Both the position numbers and the translations under genes were made by a program. A DNA stretch of 64,000 nt from Sipunculus nudus (lineage: Eukaryota > Annelida > Sipuncula > Golfingiida > Sipunculidae). Below the pieces are notes generated by a model. That model worked only from the letters and a program-made list of their open reading frames with translations, searched no databases and was not told where the DNA came from. How positions within the stretch are numbered: the stretch's first letter is position 1; each line of letters opens with the position of its first letter. The stretch is from assembly GCA_026874595.1 (NCBI GenBank), contig CM049310.1, positions 41,051,558 through 41,115,557 of the forward strand, given 5' to 3'. Positions 46,226-59,079 of the stretch are shown in pieces.

Positions 46226-49200
46226 ATATATAACGGTATAAATGATTCAGTCGCCAAAATAGTAAATTTATATATATTTAATAGTGGGCAAAACATACCT
46301 ATACAAGTAACAGATATTCAAAATTAAAATGTAAATATAATCACCTCATGATTGTTAAGTAACCTCTCAGCTGAACTTTGTAAATATTATATATATCTGT
46401 AGGGGAAAGCAAGGTTCTTTAAAGTTATTGCTGTCATTTTTGAGAAAGTTACAACTGAGCATGATAAAAACTAACATATGAGCTGTCAAGAGCAATAAAC
46501 ACAAACGATATCATTTTTAGCTGTTTATTGAATAAATCTAAATCTACCAAAGCGTTAAATAAATGTGCTGTCCACGACAGTTGTGAAGATCCTTTAACAA
46601 CACTTCATGTGTACTACATTCTGTACCATTGCATCTGTGTTATTTTGTCTGCATGTTTTATAGAAACATAACAAGTTCATTTGAGAGGTCTATTCATATG
46701 ACCTGTTTTTTAAGACCAAATATAGCATGAAACAAGCTTTTTTTTGTCCAGGGGGACTTTTTCATGGGGATTCCCCCTTCCCGCCGGGCGGGCCGGTATT
46801 TCTTAGATAACCTACCATCACCGTGACAGAACAAAATGCCCGGGAAGAGATAAGATAATAGATCAGATAATAGGATAGGGACATAAGACTACAATATTTA
46901 ATTTTATTTTCACCATATTTGAGCGTAATCTGGAATTTACTTGTAATGTTGAATTGTCACTGACGACTTGAAAGGCCGTCATCGCTGCCACCCGCACTTT
47001 GCTAGACTTGGTTATGATTTTGATGAAACAATAAAAAAAAGGCACATTGTAAGTGCATACGGCCCGTTTAATGAACGTGGATAATTTTATTTTGCTAAAA
47101 TAATTACAGATAGTTTCCTTTCTGATTCACTTTGGTGAACGCTTCATAGCAGGTCAAGTCCACCGAAGCTGGACCGTTTTGTCAGTGCAGTGTAAAAAAC
47201 ACAGCGGTGCGACAGTAGCACCAGCAAGGGGTCCGAGGTCAGATAGCGTGTATTCAAACAAAGTTGAGGTCAACCAATAAACGATGGGTCAAATGACGTC
47301 CAAGCAATGTCAACCAATGGGTGTGTGGGTCAGGTGTCACCAGCATAATCTTTCCGGGAAAATTATGCAGCAAGCACGTGTTACGTTATATATACATCGT
47401 TCAATGAAGCTCGCTCACATAAGAATTAACCGAACCCCGCGGTCTTTGTCACACACTTGTATTTCTGATATGCATGTTTACTGTTCTGTTTACACTGCAT
47501 TTCACCACACAGGGGTCCCAGAAATCATTTACCTCAAAAGGTCAGACATGTATTTTAATTGATTCGCAGACAGAGCGATACGAAAGGGAAATTAGTTTGC
47601 ACCGCGTCTATTTTGCGTCACAAACTGCGATGCGATACCGGTCATCTGGAGTGCTGTGATCAATGGTAAACGTTTACATAAATTAATTGAAACAGTCTCA
47701 TTTAAATGTATAAACGTGGCTGCCCTAGTATTACCCCCCCCCCCCCGACACACACACAAGAAAAACTACAGAAAACTGTCGATCAAAAAATACTTTTGTA
47801 AAATGAATCTCAACAATACATTTATAGGTATACAGCTGGAAATGAAGAATGATTTTTATGTCAAGAAGAAACAACCCTAATGTAATAGAAATTGAATGAA
47901 GCAAAAGCACAGGGACTTAATTGGATTTGTGTGCCTGTGACAGTACATCAATGGCAGAAGCTGTAGTGTTGCATGTGCACCTGACTGACAATTCTTCCTG
48001 GTGTCTTGTGAAATACAATCAGACATACACGCAACATGTTACTGTTAGATATAAGCCATAATTAGAGCCAGTGTTGTTCCGTTTCAAATTATGTTTTCAA
48101 ATTTGTCAATTTTTTTTATTTTGGAATTTCAAACTATTTTAACATCAGTATTTACTGAAGCACAGGGAAACCTGTTTTAAAATCATAAATATTGACAGTG
48201 TCATTTATAAGCTGGTTTTAATATTTGCATCATTTACTCTTGGCAACAGCCAACAGTCAGCAATCAAATAGAACTGGTGCAACTGCATAATTTTACAACA
48301 TTAACTGTGCAAAACCTGGGTTTCAATTCAGTCAATAATTTAAAGACTATTTCACCAGAGGGTGAAAGCATCAAAGCCATCAAAGATAGGTTGGTCAACT
48401 GAAAAAGAGCCGCTTCATATTGATAATTATTATGCGCCACTGGTTGTCTAGCAAGTAGGGAGTATTGTGCGAGTCTCTATGTATGTCTATGTGCAAGCAA
48501 GCTGATAGTGTCCACATTAACTGTACTTGTGAAAATTTTACATGGTAAAAACACACTCTGTGAACAGTCACACTTGTTTTAATATTCACATTACGTATTG
48601 CAGGATGGCTTTTAGCCAAAATCACTGGTTCTATATCCAGAACAACAATTTAAATCAGTTTCCTTATCACAGGATACTGGTTCCTGGGAAACCATCTATC
48701 TTTAAAGTCTAAACCAATCATATGTGGATTCTTACTAAGATCCATTCACTACTAACATCAGAAAACAAATATGACCACCGTTCTTGTTATACAAAGAGGC
48801 TAACATTAACTGACTTGTGCATGGAATGTGCTATTATCATCTTCAGGACATAGCGTTTTTTTATCATTCAGCCATAATTTTATTCAAATCAGGTCTGAAA
48901 AAAACTTATTTTTCATAATTATTAAGGGGGGGGGGGGGGGTTCTACATGGTCCAAAAGCCATTAATATCAGATTTTGAAAAGTTATTTCAATGAAGAGTT
49001 TAATTAAAAAGCACCAACCTTCTTCCTTAATAAGTTTCAAAGAAATAGAGACTGTTATTTTATTGTTTATGAAAGTATTCCAGTTCATACCAAGGTATTG
49101 TTTATCTACAGCCCTGAAACACAGATGTTTTTAAAACTTTTTCACTTGTTTTGGGTTAGAGGGTTTTTGGTTGAGTTTACTGTGCAGTCTGGTCAGATCC

Positions 49201-49275
49201 GATCGAAGTAGTTCAGGTTGTGATAGTTGCCATTGAGAATAAGGACATGCAAACAAAACCTACAAATAATAATAC
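45524..49275. other. Non-coding stretch, no gene seen
   Basis: Unique-looking AT-rich DNA with small GC-richer patches at 45690-45870, 46740-46860 and 47140-47650. These could be regulatory or fragments of old repeats; none has a convincing frame or splice pair. A C run at 47735-47747 and a G run at 48926-48941 are present. Confidence 0.5.
46189..46222 (+). repeat. TA microsatellite
   Basis: About 17 TA units, next to direct repeats of TTTTGATTAGCAATT at 46085-46125. Confidence 0.9.
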
Positions 49276-49858
49276 AGCTATGATTCCTTTTACGTGGATG
49301 CAGCTGCATCCGCAGTATGCAGTTGTGGCAACCAAGATTCCTTTTTTGCGGTCACGGTTGCAGATAAAATGTATGTTTATTTATGTAATATACATAATCT
49401 GTTAATATGATATATATGTATATAATATTTATGTATGATATATATTATATGTGTATGTATCCCTGCAAAGTGACAAGTGGCAGCAACAGATCAGGAAACA
49501 AGCTGCTTGAATCAAAACAGATACATGTATTGGGCAGATCACTCACAAGTGAATGGCAGGCAACCACATATTTACAATGATTTACAATAGATGTTTTCTG
49601 GTGGAGAAAGTTTTCCTTGTGGCAAATACTGATAAACAGGTTAATCCCCTATGTGACATATACAGTTCAGCGGGATTCCTCGTCCGACCAAATCCATTTA
49701 TAACTTTTGGTTGCTTCATGAATCCATCAAAAATTTTGTCAGATGACAGGTCAGATTTGTTCCGCAACCGCATAAAAGGAATTAGTATTTCATAATAGTA
49801 TAAATTCAACTATCAACAACCGCGACCATGCCGCAACCACGTAAAAGGAATCGTAGCT
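49276..49858. mobile_element. Short terminal-inverted-repeat element (MITE)
   Basis: Left AGCTATGATTCCTTTTACG and right CGTAAAAGGAATCGTAGCT form about 22 bases of inverted repeat with one mismatch. Similar ATTCCTTTTTTGCGG and GCATAAAAGGAAT motifs repeat inside. Non-coding; superfamily unclear. Confidence 0.5.
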
Positions 49859-51021
49859 TTATACAGATGTGTGAATTCAGTTGGGACATCAACCAACTTA
49901 AATGTTCAGCATGTAGGAAAATATAGCCACTTGCACTCATGGTCCCAGCTCTTGTCTACAGCCTGGCAAAGCATGCTGGGAAGGCTAAAAGAGGGTTTAT
50001 CCCAGGCTTAGGTGATGTCACTGGGTCCCGAAACCACCTATTGGTTGTTTTGGGGAAATTTGGGGAGGCCTTGTTAATCTGCATAAGATTCCCATCTGGG
50101 GTCCAGTGGAATCACAGGAGCAACTCTAACCAACTACCTTTCACACTAAATTCTATTGGATGGAGGCTGAATATTTAGACAAGGGTTTAGTGTTCAGATA
50201 CACCAGGTTCAAAAGAGAACTTGACAGATCCATCTAAGATCTGTGCAAGAAACCCTTCTTATAGCACTGTACCACTTAACTCTGAGTGTATATATCATTG
50301 CATGATTTGAATACTGTTGTACTGGCAAATATAAATATTGTACTCTTGGTCTTCATACACTGATACAGATAGGTTATTATTAAAACTTGATCTGTATTTT
50401 TAGAAAAATATAATATTTATGGCATTTTACCAAAAGGATATTTGGGCTGCACACAAATATACACCCATTAAATCTCTAAAATTTCAATCATTTTCATTTG
50501 TACGGGATTCCCAATGGTTGGCAATACATTTTGCGAGAGCAATTTTTATTTTTGTTTTCAATTTAAGCCCTTCAGAAGTTAGGTCGGGGGCACACCCACA
50601 TCCATCTTATCCAAACTATTTTTTATGGAACTTCGCTGATCACATTTCTGCACCAAAAACACACAATGATGAAGGACTTGCCTAATTTCAACAATCAACA
50701 AAATCGAAGAGAACCAAAACCTGAAATTGGTACCCTGGACTTGTTCGGGCAAGCGACGGGTTATTTATGTTATTTTTAACTATTTTGTGAATTGTTTTCA
50801 CAACAGTTTCATATGCCGTGCACTTATAATCATTAAAATAAGCACACTTCTATGGATGCGGTATTACATGCACCTTTCTGTGCATAGAAATGCAACAGCA
50901 CAAATGCGCACAAAGACATTATCATATTCCTGGATCGCCAAGCTGTCAAACCTAACCGGAAATTCCCCGTGTACAATGGATTCGGCTGTTAAGAAGCAAA
51001 ATATAATCTGAATATACTCAC
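49859..51021. other. Non-coding stretch, no gene seen
   Basis: Between a MITE and the candidate promoter. Open frames at 49939-50178 and 50419-50685 lack codon bias or family resemblance. Confidence 0.5.
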
Positions 51022-51260
51022 TGCGGTCCGTCCCAATGGGTTGTCTAACAAAGTAGGTTGGAAATTATCTCCGATGCGTCCCTCTGGACAAGATATTTTT
51101 GAATTTTCGTCGTTATGCTCCGGTATTTTCCGAAGCCCAATATGGCGTAGGAATAAAATGGTGTAAATAAAGTAAAGCGTGCGTGATGTCATACAATCCC
51201 ACAGTTCAATTCGCCGGCCTAATAATTCTATTGTCTGCCAATAGACGGCAGCACCATACA
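51022..51260 (-). promoter_or_regulatory. Candidate PRRC2 promoter and non-coding first exon
   Basis: Coding exon 1 of PRRC2 has an acceptor upstream of its ATG, so a 5' exon is needed. Read on the minus strand, this stretch is richer in CpG and contains two CCAAT-type boxes (TATTGG), a CRE-like TGACATCA, ETS-like CGGAAAATACCGGAGC and then a strong donor CCGCA|GTGAGTATA (exon end 51022). No other stretch between 32717 and 51000 combines these outside repeats. Distance (18 kb) and absence of transcript data keep this tentative. Confidence 0.35.
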
Positions 51261-51335
51261 AGTCCCACTGATTGAACTTTGATGCAAACTTTCGTTTGGA
51301 CAGGAAAATATACATGTACACACACACGCACTCAC

Positions 51336-51387
<52 letters not shown>

Positions 51388-51399
51388 AGAGAGAGAGAA
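51336..51399 (+). repeat. Compound TA / GA microsatellite
   Basis: TA run then GA run just distal to the candidate PRRC2 promoter. Confidence 0.9.
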
Positions 51400-53037
51400 A
51401 GAATAAACAGATATTTAGTGATATATTTTATTGTAAAATTTACTTTTATGTTACATAAAATATTATAATATTATATTGTTATGTTATTAAATAATAAATA
51501 AATATATATATTTAATGCGTCCCTACGACGTGAAATTAATACTACTCCCGCTTAATGGATACATTAGAGAAAAAACAGTCCGTTGGCAATGTTCTCTGTT
51601 AAAAGATTTCTCCTCCACACAAACTTATTTGAAAATAAATCGTCTTTAGGAAACCAATTACAACTAAGCTAATTAAAGGCAAAGAACTGCTCAAGATAAT
51701 AATGGTCAGAAGATCATTAAGTGATTCACTGAAGGAGAATGGAGTCTTTGCCAAAGCACTGCAATTGATTGCGTTGGAGGAATAGGGTTTAGGGAATCTT
51801 ATATAAAGTGCAAGATATATTTACACGTTTATGCAAATAACGACCACGTGTCGTCATGTACTAGAAATACTAATATAACTGCTTTATACAAAATCAATAT
51901 TGAAGAGAAGTGTCAAGGACATGATGTAAAAATATACAATACCATGCATCAATTGAACTGAATTGACTGGCCATTCATTCTTCAAGAAGTATATCCATGC
52001 GCAAAGAAATATTTACACAGCGTCTTTTGTTTAAGTAAATAACAATAAGGCCATAAAAATAAAAATAATGGTTCCAAGGCACCGACCACGTCAATTTTAA
52101 CCCCCCCCCCCCCCCATCAAATATTTTTATTTTGATTTTCCTCTTTCAAGAAAATGAAATAATACAAATTTAACGAGATTCCTCTGTAATATAGTGCTTT
52201 TTAGCAAAATAAATCTGTTATTTATATGCTTTTCCCTGATAAAATGATATTTTTATCGAATCATACAAAAAAACACGTAAAAAATAAAATATCGCCCGCC
52301 CGCACTGATTTCTGAAAAAAAGTGCCTGCATGAGAAACATACCTAACACACTCTGTAAAGCAGTTGCATGTTTTTTTATTAATAAAGGTACATGTATAAG
52401 CAAACATGAAAATGCTGCTTAAAACTGAAACCTACCATATAGATGCTATCCCGAACAACATTTGAAACATTACATGAGGAATTCAACATATTGGTGGATT
52501 AAAAAAGATAAAAAACTATGATAAAAATGTTATTGTATGTGTAACAGTATGAAATAAATTAATTAAAAATGAAATATGTTTTGGAAAAAGGCTGTTGATG
52601 GGTAAATAATAGATATATACACATAATATTTAAATGGTCTTGCATGCATGGATATCTTTAAAGAAATGCTAATATAATTGCGTAAAAAGGTTCACGGGAT
52701 GATATAGATAGAAACGTGGAACAAACATAATTCATTAATCTCATTCGTATATAAATGTTATATATATAATGAATATCATCCGCGATAATAGTGTTTTATT
52801 CGTAACTTTTTTTCACAGTTTTATTATATATATATTTCGCCCTAATAAAGTTAATACTTTAGGAACACTTGAATTACAGCACACACACGCACATGCATAT
52901 GGCTCATGCATGCAGGCATATAGCTAAATATTCAAATATAAGACAGGGATTCTAAAATAAAAGAGTAAAGGTCCTAATTAAAAAAATTATCATGATAATT
53001 AAGAAATTGTTTCTCTTTGGTCATTATGTAAGACATG
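51400..53037. other. Non-coding AT-rich stretch
   Basis: Many stops in all frames, a 15-base C run at 52100-52115, and nothing recognisable. Confidence 0.6.
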
Positions 53038-53734
53038 TACACTCTAAGAAAAAAGGGTTCTTGGGAGTTCCATGCAGAACCTGTATGGTTCCAGCTGGAA
53101 CCATGGTTCAAGTTAGAACCGTTTTTGATATCCATGGGTTCCAGATAGCCCACTTAAGGTTCTTCGTGTGTTCTGCCCGAAGAGAGGGTGCCTGATAGAA
53201 CCCTACAGTACCATTACGTGTGTGAGTCACTGTCCTCAGTTGCACTTAGAATCTGTATTCACTTATTTTGTGTAATAAATAATGTCATTATCTTAACTCA
53301 TCTTATCTCATATTATCTTTTATAAAATCGTATTATAGTTTCATTTTGTTTCATCTTTCCTTATGTTATATTATATTTATAAATAATTAAACTAATAGAT
53401 ATATAGAAATATATAATATGATATAATATTAAATCATAATAGCATATTATATATTATAAAACATATATATACATATATATACACACCAAAAATATAAAAA
53501 TATATAAACATATTTGAATGTATATACTAGTATATATATATATATATATTTATTTATTTATATAATTATATTCAGAAACGGATCCCCTTTTCAGCTAAAA
53601 CAACTTTTTTTAGGGGTTCAAACCAAATTTTGCGACCCTGACCCCCTACTTTACGGAGTAGACGACAATTTTTTAGGACTACATTAAGTTTTCCTGGTGT
53701 TTGACCCTCCCCTTTCCAAAATCCTGTATCCGCC

Positions 53735-53736
<2 letters not shown>

Positions 53737-53789
<53 letters not shown>
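53737..53789 (+). repeat. TA microsatellite inside the CACTA-like element
   Basis: About 26 AT units; a second TA array of 45 bases lies at 54440-54484 and a third of 57 bases at 54799-54855. Confidence 0.95.
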
Positions 53790-53793
<4 letters not shown>

Positions 53794-54099
53794 TTCACCT
53801 GATGGCGGTATCGATTTCGTTCATAATGCAAGGCAAGATTAACATTACACTGACAACATAAACTCGACATTTTCCCCCTAAACTCGTCAGAAATAAAGTG
53901 AAGTGATCCCGTCAGAGCCCTCATCAGCCAGATGGGTTAGTCCAAGCAGCGGGAAGCGGGCTACGGGTGACGAGTTGCTTGGTCGGGCGCGAACAGCGGG
54001 GGGCGCCTGGCAGCATCTGGTCACTCCTGTGTGCTGGCATTCGCAGGCTACTGTCACGTGGCAGCATCTCAGCGGCCTTTTCGAATGTCCAACAGCTTT

Positions 54100-54436
54100 G
54101 AACGAAGACATCAACAACGGCCATTTTGAATTTGCTTTACCAGTCCCTCTTGAAAAGTGAAAATTTGCTAAAAAAGGAAGACTCTAAGGGTACGGGTAAG
54201 TTGCTGTGTGGTGGATCGCTTACAAAGACCCGCTATCACTCTGATGTCTAGAAAATCTAAGTGTTTTTATGCAGCATTAAGCCTGGATTCAGCCTTTAAT
54301 AATGCCCAGACAAAAGGCCAGTTAAAACCTCGTGTTCTTGTATTGTGTATATGGGTGCCCTAGCAGATTGGTCATATTTATGTATAATAATCTGCAGTGC
54401 CAGCGATGTGTTTTCATACTCAAGTACACATTTATG

Positions 54437-54487
<51 letters not shown>

Positions 54488-54793
54488 GGGGGGTGCTTGC
54501 GTGTGTTTGTATATAAGTACACTAACACACAATAAACGCACACATGAGTATACTATATGTATGTGGATTTGTTTCGCCTTATTACTATGGGTAGCATTGC
54601 ATTGATATAGACCATATTTCATATTGGATTATAATATGTGTATATTTCATATTTATTAACTTTATTTTCTGTGTATTTGTAGATTCGACTATAAATAATA
54701 TATATCTCTTGTTCATTGATATTATTAGTTTAATTGCCTTTGCATTGATAAAATATTGCCATTTTGAATTAATGCAATCATTATGGCTTAATC

Positions 54794-54857
<64 letters not shown>

Positions 54858-55700
54858 TTATAACATTAACTTATCGTTCTTCCAGAGGGCATGATCAAAG
54901 AAGCAATATATTTGTCAGCATTTTTTCAGAAAGGCAGAAATGTGTTATGTTGTTGACACAATTTATATAGCATATAAAAATTTGTTCTTTTTAGAACAGA
55001 GCATCAGTGCTGCGACAGTATAACTTCAATGGCTGTTTAAAGAGAAAGATGAACAGCTGTTTTTCCTAAATAAGGTAGGTGTGGTCTGCATTATTGAATT
55101 TGTCTCATTATTCCTTCAAAATTCAAACTTTTTTTTATTAAAATTGAAACTTTAAGCACAGGCATGTTTTACAATGAAAGAGGTTTAATGTGGACCATTT
55201 ATTTATTGTTGCTTGGTTATATTTTGTTTTAACAGTTTTACCAAGTAATACATAGATTGTACATATTACATTGTATCCCACCTGTGTCGCATATATAAGT
55301 AAGATGAGACATTGGTCACATTGAGTTACAGGACAATGTCCACAGATTTCCATGTTCAGAATGCTTACTTATTGTTTCCTTCTTTCTTTTGCAGGCTGAT
55401 GCCAAACTGACGCCGTGTGAACTGTTTAAGGATTTCAGGAAGGGAATCCATTGACTGCCAAGAGGGCATCAATCCTGGTAGATCGCGTCATGGTCGTCAG
55501 CGAGGATCCAACTATGGACGCGACAACAACCTAATGTTGTGTCATAGGGTTGTACTTTATGTTTAGTACACTTTAACCTAAGGGACTGACAAACACGTAG
55601 GAATTTCTCCATGCGCAGGAGTTGAACCTGCCAGATCCACCCAAAACACAAAGGCTAACAGTCGTAAGGGTCTGTGAGGCCCTATAGGATTGTGAATAAA
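54100..55700 (+). ncRNA. Possible spliced non-coding transcript inside the CACTA-like element
   Basis: GC-richer DNA at 53890-54160 (near ACGGCCATTTTG) is followed by a donor GGGTAAGT (exon end 54195), an exon 54995-55074 between TTTTTAG and GTAGGT, and an acceptor TTTCTTTTGCAG at 55394 with AATAAA at 55695-55700. No long frame survives splicing. Built from consensus signals only; chance is possible. Confidence 0.25.
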
Positions 55701-57016
55701 GGTCAAAGGCGACAAAAGTAAAAAAATGAACCGGTGCGGCTGTGTGTTATGCTCGGTGTGGAGAAGTTTGAAATCAAGCCCTCAAATCGACCGTTTTAGG
55801 GATCATTTTATTGAAATATTGCTCATCACACCGGTAATCCGGTCTTGTAAATTACATGCAATGGATCCGTTGCATGTGTCGTGGATTATATTACTGCATA
55901 CATTGTATGGACATCAGATTCAATATATGTTACCTTAAGACTGACCGAGTATAAAGAATGGACATTATCCCGTACTGTTTGAAAGATTCGTTTGCGATTT
56001 TAAGATATGCAATATCATCAATCCATGCCGCATGGTTATGTTTATATAATTATTTACAGTTGTTTATGATATGCAAATTAAAATGTTTTAACATGGAGCA
56101 CGTTTGTTTTTTTTTCAGTTAACAATCAAAGCATATTTGAACCGCAACAAACACAGCAGAAGAACAGCCTTTTACATTTAAGCAATGAAATGAAGTTGAC
56201 CCTAAGAAATATTTTGCCAAATATTTTGCATAATACTGTGCTTCTTCACCATATAGCTGCTTAATCTCAATATCACCATCACATCACAACATAAAGTAAT
56301 ACCCTAAATGCATAAGATCCGATTGGTTTAGGTAAAGAGAACCCATATCCTAAAGAATATTTCGTAATTCCAGAAAGAACCTTTCAGTAGGGTTACAAGA
56401 AACATCCATTGTTAGGGTTATATACATAGAACCCTTGGGGTTCCATGAAGGACCATAAGAGAGGGTTCTATGAAGAACCCTGACGAACCTTTCAGTAGGG
56501 TTCTAAGAAGCACCCATTGCTAGGGTTATATATGGAACCATTGGGGGTTCCATGAAGAACCCTAAGAGAGGGTTCTATGAAGAACCCTGACCAGAGGGTT
56601 CCACCTGGAACCATTAAGGGTTCCCCACTGGATCCACTCTAAAGAACCCTTAAGGGTTCTACATGTAACCCTTTTTTCTTAGAGTGTATAACATGTGAAT
56701 TTAGTGGCATTCTTCTCCAAGTATAACATATATAGGCCTATTAGTGCAAGCGTTGATGCGGATAAATATTAAGGTCGATATGCTTTTTCGTCTTAATAAA
56801 GATAATACATGAATGTTACCATTTTTCTTCGTTTCATCAGATTTACTCAGCTATACGTCTCGACGGACAAACAGAAAGATGACAGACAGCATGAATAAAT
56901 TATTAATGTATATATATTATATATAATACATGTGTGCCAAAATGGATATTTAACACAAGCCCCCAACTCAGGTAGGCAAGTGAATGACAGCACAACTTTT
57001 TATTAATGTATATTGC

Positions 57017-57427
57017 TTTTGATCATAAACATAATTCCATAGTGGTCCTTTTGATAATAAACGTATTCCTATAGTGCTCCTTTGATCATAAACGTATTCC
57101 CATAGTGTTTCATTTGATCATTAAGATATTTCCATAGTGGTCCTTTTGATCATAAACGTATTTCCACAGTGTTCCTTTCGATCATAAACGTAATTCCATA
57201 GTGTCCCCTTTAGATCGTAAAGGTATTTCCATGGTGTTCCTTTTCATAACAGACGTATATATTTCCATAGTGGTCTTTTTTTATCATAAACGTATTTCAA
57301 TATACTGTTCCTTTTGACCATAAACGTACCCTTAGTGTTATTTTTTTATCGTAAACGTATTTCCACAGTGTTCCTTTCGATCATAAACGTAATTCCATTG
57401 TGTCCCCTTTTGACCGTAAACGTATTC

Positions 57428-57478
<51 letters not shown>

Positions 57479-57525
57479 TTTTATAGTGTTCCTTTTGATC
57501 GTATATATATTTCCATAGTTTTTCT
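57017..57525 (+). repeat. Minisatellite, unit about 33 bases
   Basis: About 14 imperfect units of CCTTTTGATCATAAACG TATTTCCATAGTG, varying by small indels and broken by a TA microsatellite at 57430-57472. Ends just before the hAT-like element. Confidence 0.75.
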
Positions 57526-57546
57526 TAGTGATTAGTGCTCCTAGAG

Positions 57547-59071
57547 CAGGGTTGGGTTTTAGGCTGCCCAAAACCTGTTTTCGGCAGGGCAGAGCCTAAA
57601 ACATGCCTTTAACTGCCTAAAATAGGTTATAACCTGCCTAAAACTGCCTTTAACTGCCTAAAACCTTATTTACCCTTACCTATGACTTTTAGTTTAACTA
57701 TGTTTTATTGTTAAACATCTAAATGCATTAAAGAAATATGCTCAACAAATTATAATTGAGGATCATTTTATTCAAACTAAACAAATTAAACCATGACACA
57801 AAAAAAAAGCAACAAATGAATTCAACACTACTTCAGGGATTTCCTTATGAACACAGTTCTCCGACTCTCCTACCTCCATTACTGCCAATTTATAAAAAAA
57901 TGCTCTTACTTTAAGCTTATAACCAGATACTTTTATTGGCTTTTTGATCACAAGGGATTAAATTTTGTGATAAATGGAAAAGAAGTTTTCCTGGATTTAA
58001 AATGTTGTTCCATTTACACTGATGAATAGTTCTTTATACTGTAGCTTCACTAACATAACATGTTTATTTTGTATGCCTGTAGCTTCAATTGCAAAAAGCA
58101 TTGGATTGGATTTATAAATTATTACATATCTTTTATGCTAGCCATAAAACTAAAAATATGATAATATCTGATAATGAACAAGAATTTCCACTATTTGTTT
58201 ATTCCCTTAGCTAGGTCATCACTTGTCAAATTTTAAGATTTTGTGCACATACTTATCTTCTATATAATGATGGATATACTCTGTTAATTGTATGATGAAA
58301 TTGTAAAAATGGAACCCTCATTAAACACTATAATTAGTATAAAACTGAAAATGTGAAAATATTTTGCAATGAATATGTTGCAAACCACAGAATATTCATA
58401 ATTACTCAGGGGCTGTGTTAAACCTGAAGGCCTGATGGGCACTGACTGCATCACTCAGTAAAATGTTTGCTCAAGAACAGTCTTCAGGGCAAGGACTCTG
58501 ATTGCATCCTCCTAGTCATGTATGAAAGTTGACATGAACATCTACCAGGACACAGTAGTAGGACTTATGACCATTGGGTCTTATGACCCCATCACCCTGA
58601 TAAATTGTAATTAACTTGTCTAATCAAGTAGTCCTCCCCTCTGATAGTGATACCCTGTCTTACAAGGGCAAACTGGAGGCTGTATTACATCATTCAAGGT
58701 AGCTGGGCACTCATCAGGAAACCCAAAAGGTCCTGATAATGTCATTACCTTGGCCAATAAAACTATGTGCCACACAAACATGGTCTCATGTTCAGACACT
58801 TATACAGGCTCTTTGAAGACTGCATGGTACCAGCCAACAGGAAATCATGCATTTCTAATACTTGAAGCCCAGCAAAGCCTTGTGACTGCTTCACCCCAGC
58901 CAGTATGGTAGTTTTACAGATCTTTAAGTAAAAAGTAAAAAATGTAAACAAATATAGGTTTTGGGCACTTTTGGTGCCTAAAACCTGCCTAAAACCTGTT
59001 TTAGGCGGGGCGGTTTTAACCAGGTTATAACCTATGGTTAAAACCTTCATGCCTAAAACTTGCCAACCCTG
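57547..59071. mobile_element. hAT-like element with perfect 8-bp target duplication
   Basis: Starts CAGGGTTGGG and ends CCAACCCTG, flanked by TCCTAGAG (57539-57546 and 59072-59079). Repeated TGCCTAAAACCTG motifs lie at both ends in both orientations as iterons. 1.5 kb with no transposase, so non-autonomous. Confidence 0.75.
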
Positions 59072-59079
59072 TCCTAGAG

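Larger units (their letters stand above)
53040..56686. mobile_element. CACTA (EnSpm-like) non-autonomous element with GGGTTC subterminal repeats
   Basis: Inverted ends CACTCTAAGAAAAAAGGGTT (left) and AACCCTTTTTTCTTAGAGTG (right) flanked by TA. The right arm (about 56330-56686) is a tandem array built from GGGTTCTATGAAGAACCCT-type palindromes; the left arm has a shorter set (53050-53215). CACT ends with subterminal arrays are typical of CACTA elements. No transposase seen; the interior holds two TA microsatellites and a possible spliced transcript. Confidence 0.65.

Noticed and set aside
53679-54622. Open frames with long Tyr-Ile runs
   Set aside because: Translation of TA microsatellites.
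57017-57525. CRISPR-like array
   Set aside because: Direct tandem units without spacers, in a eukaryotic context.
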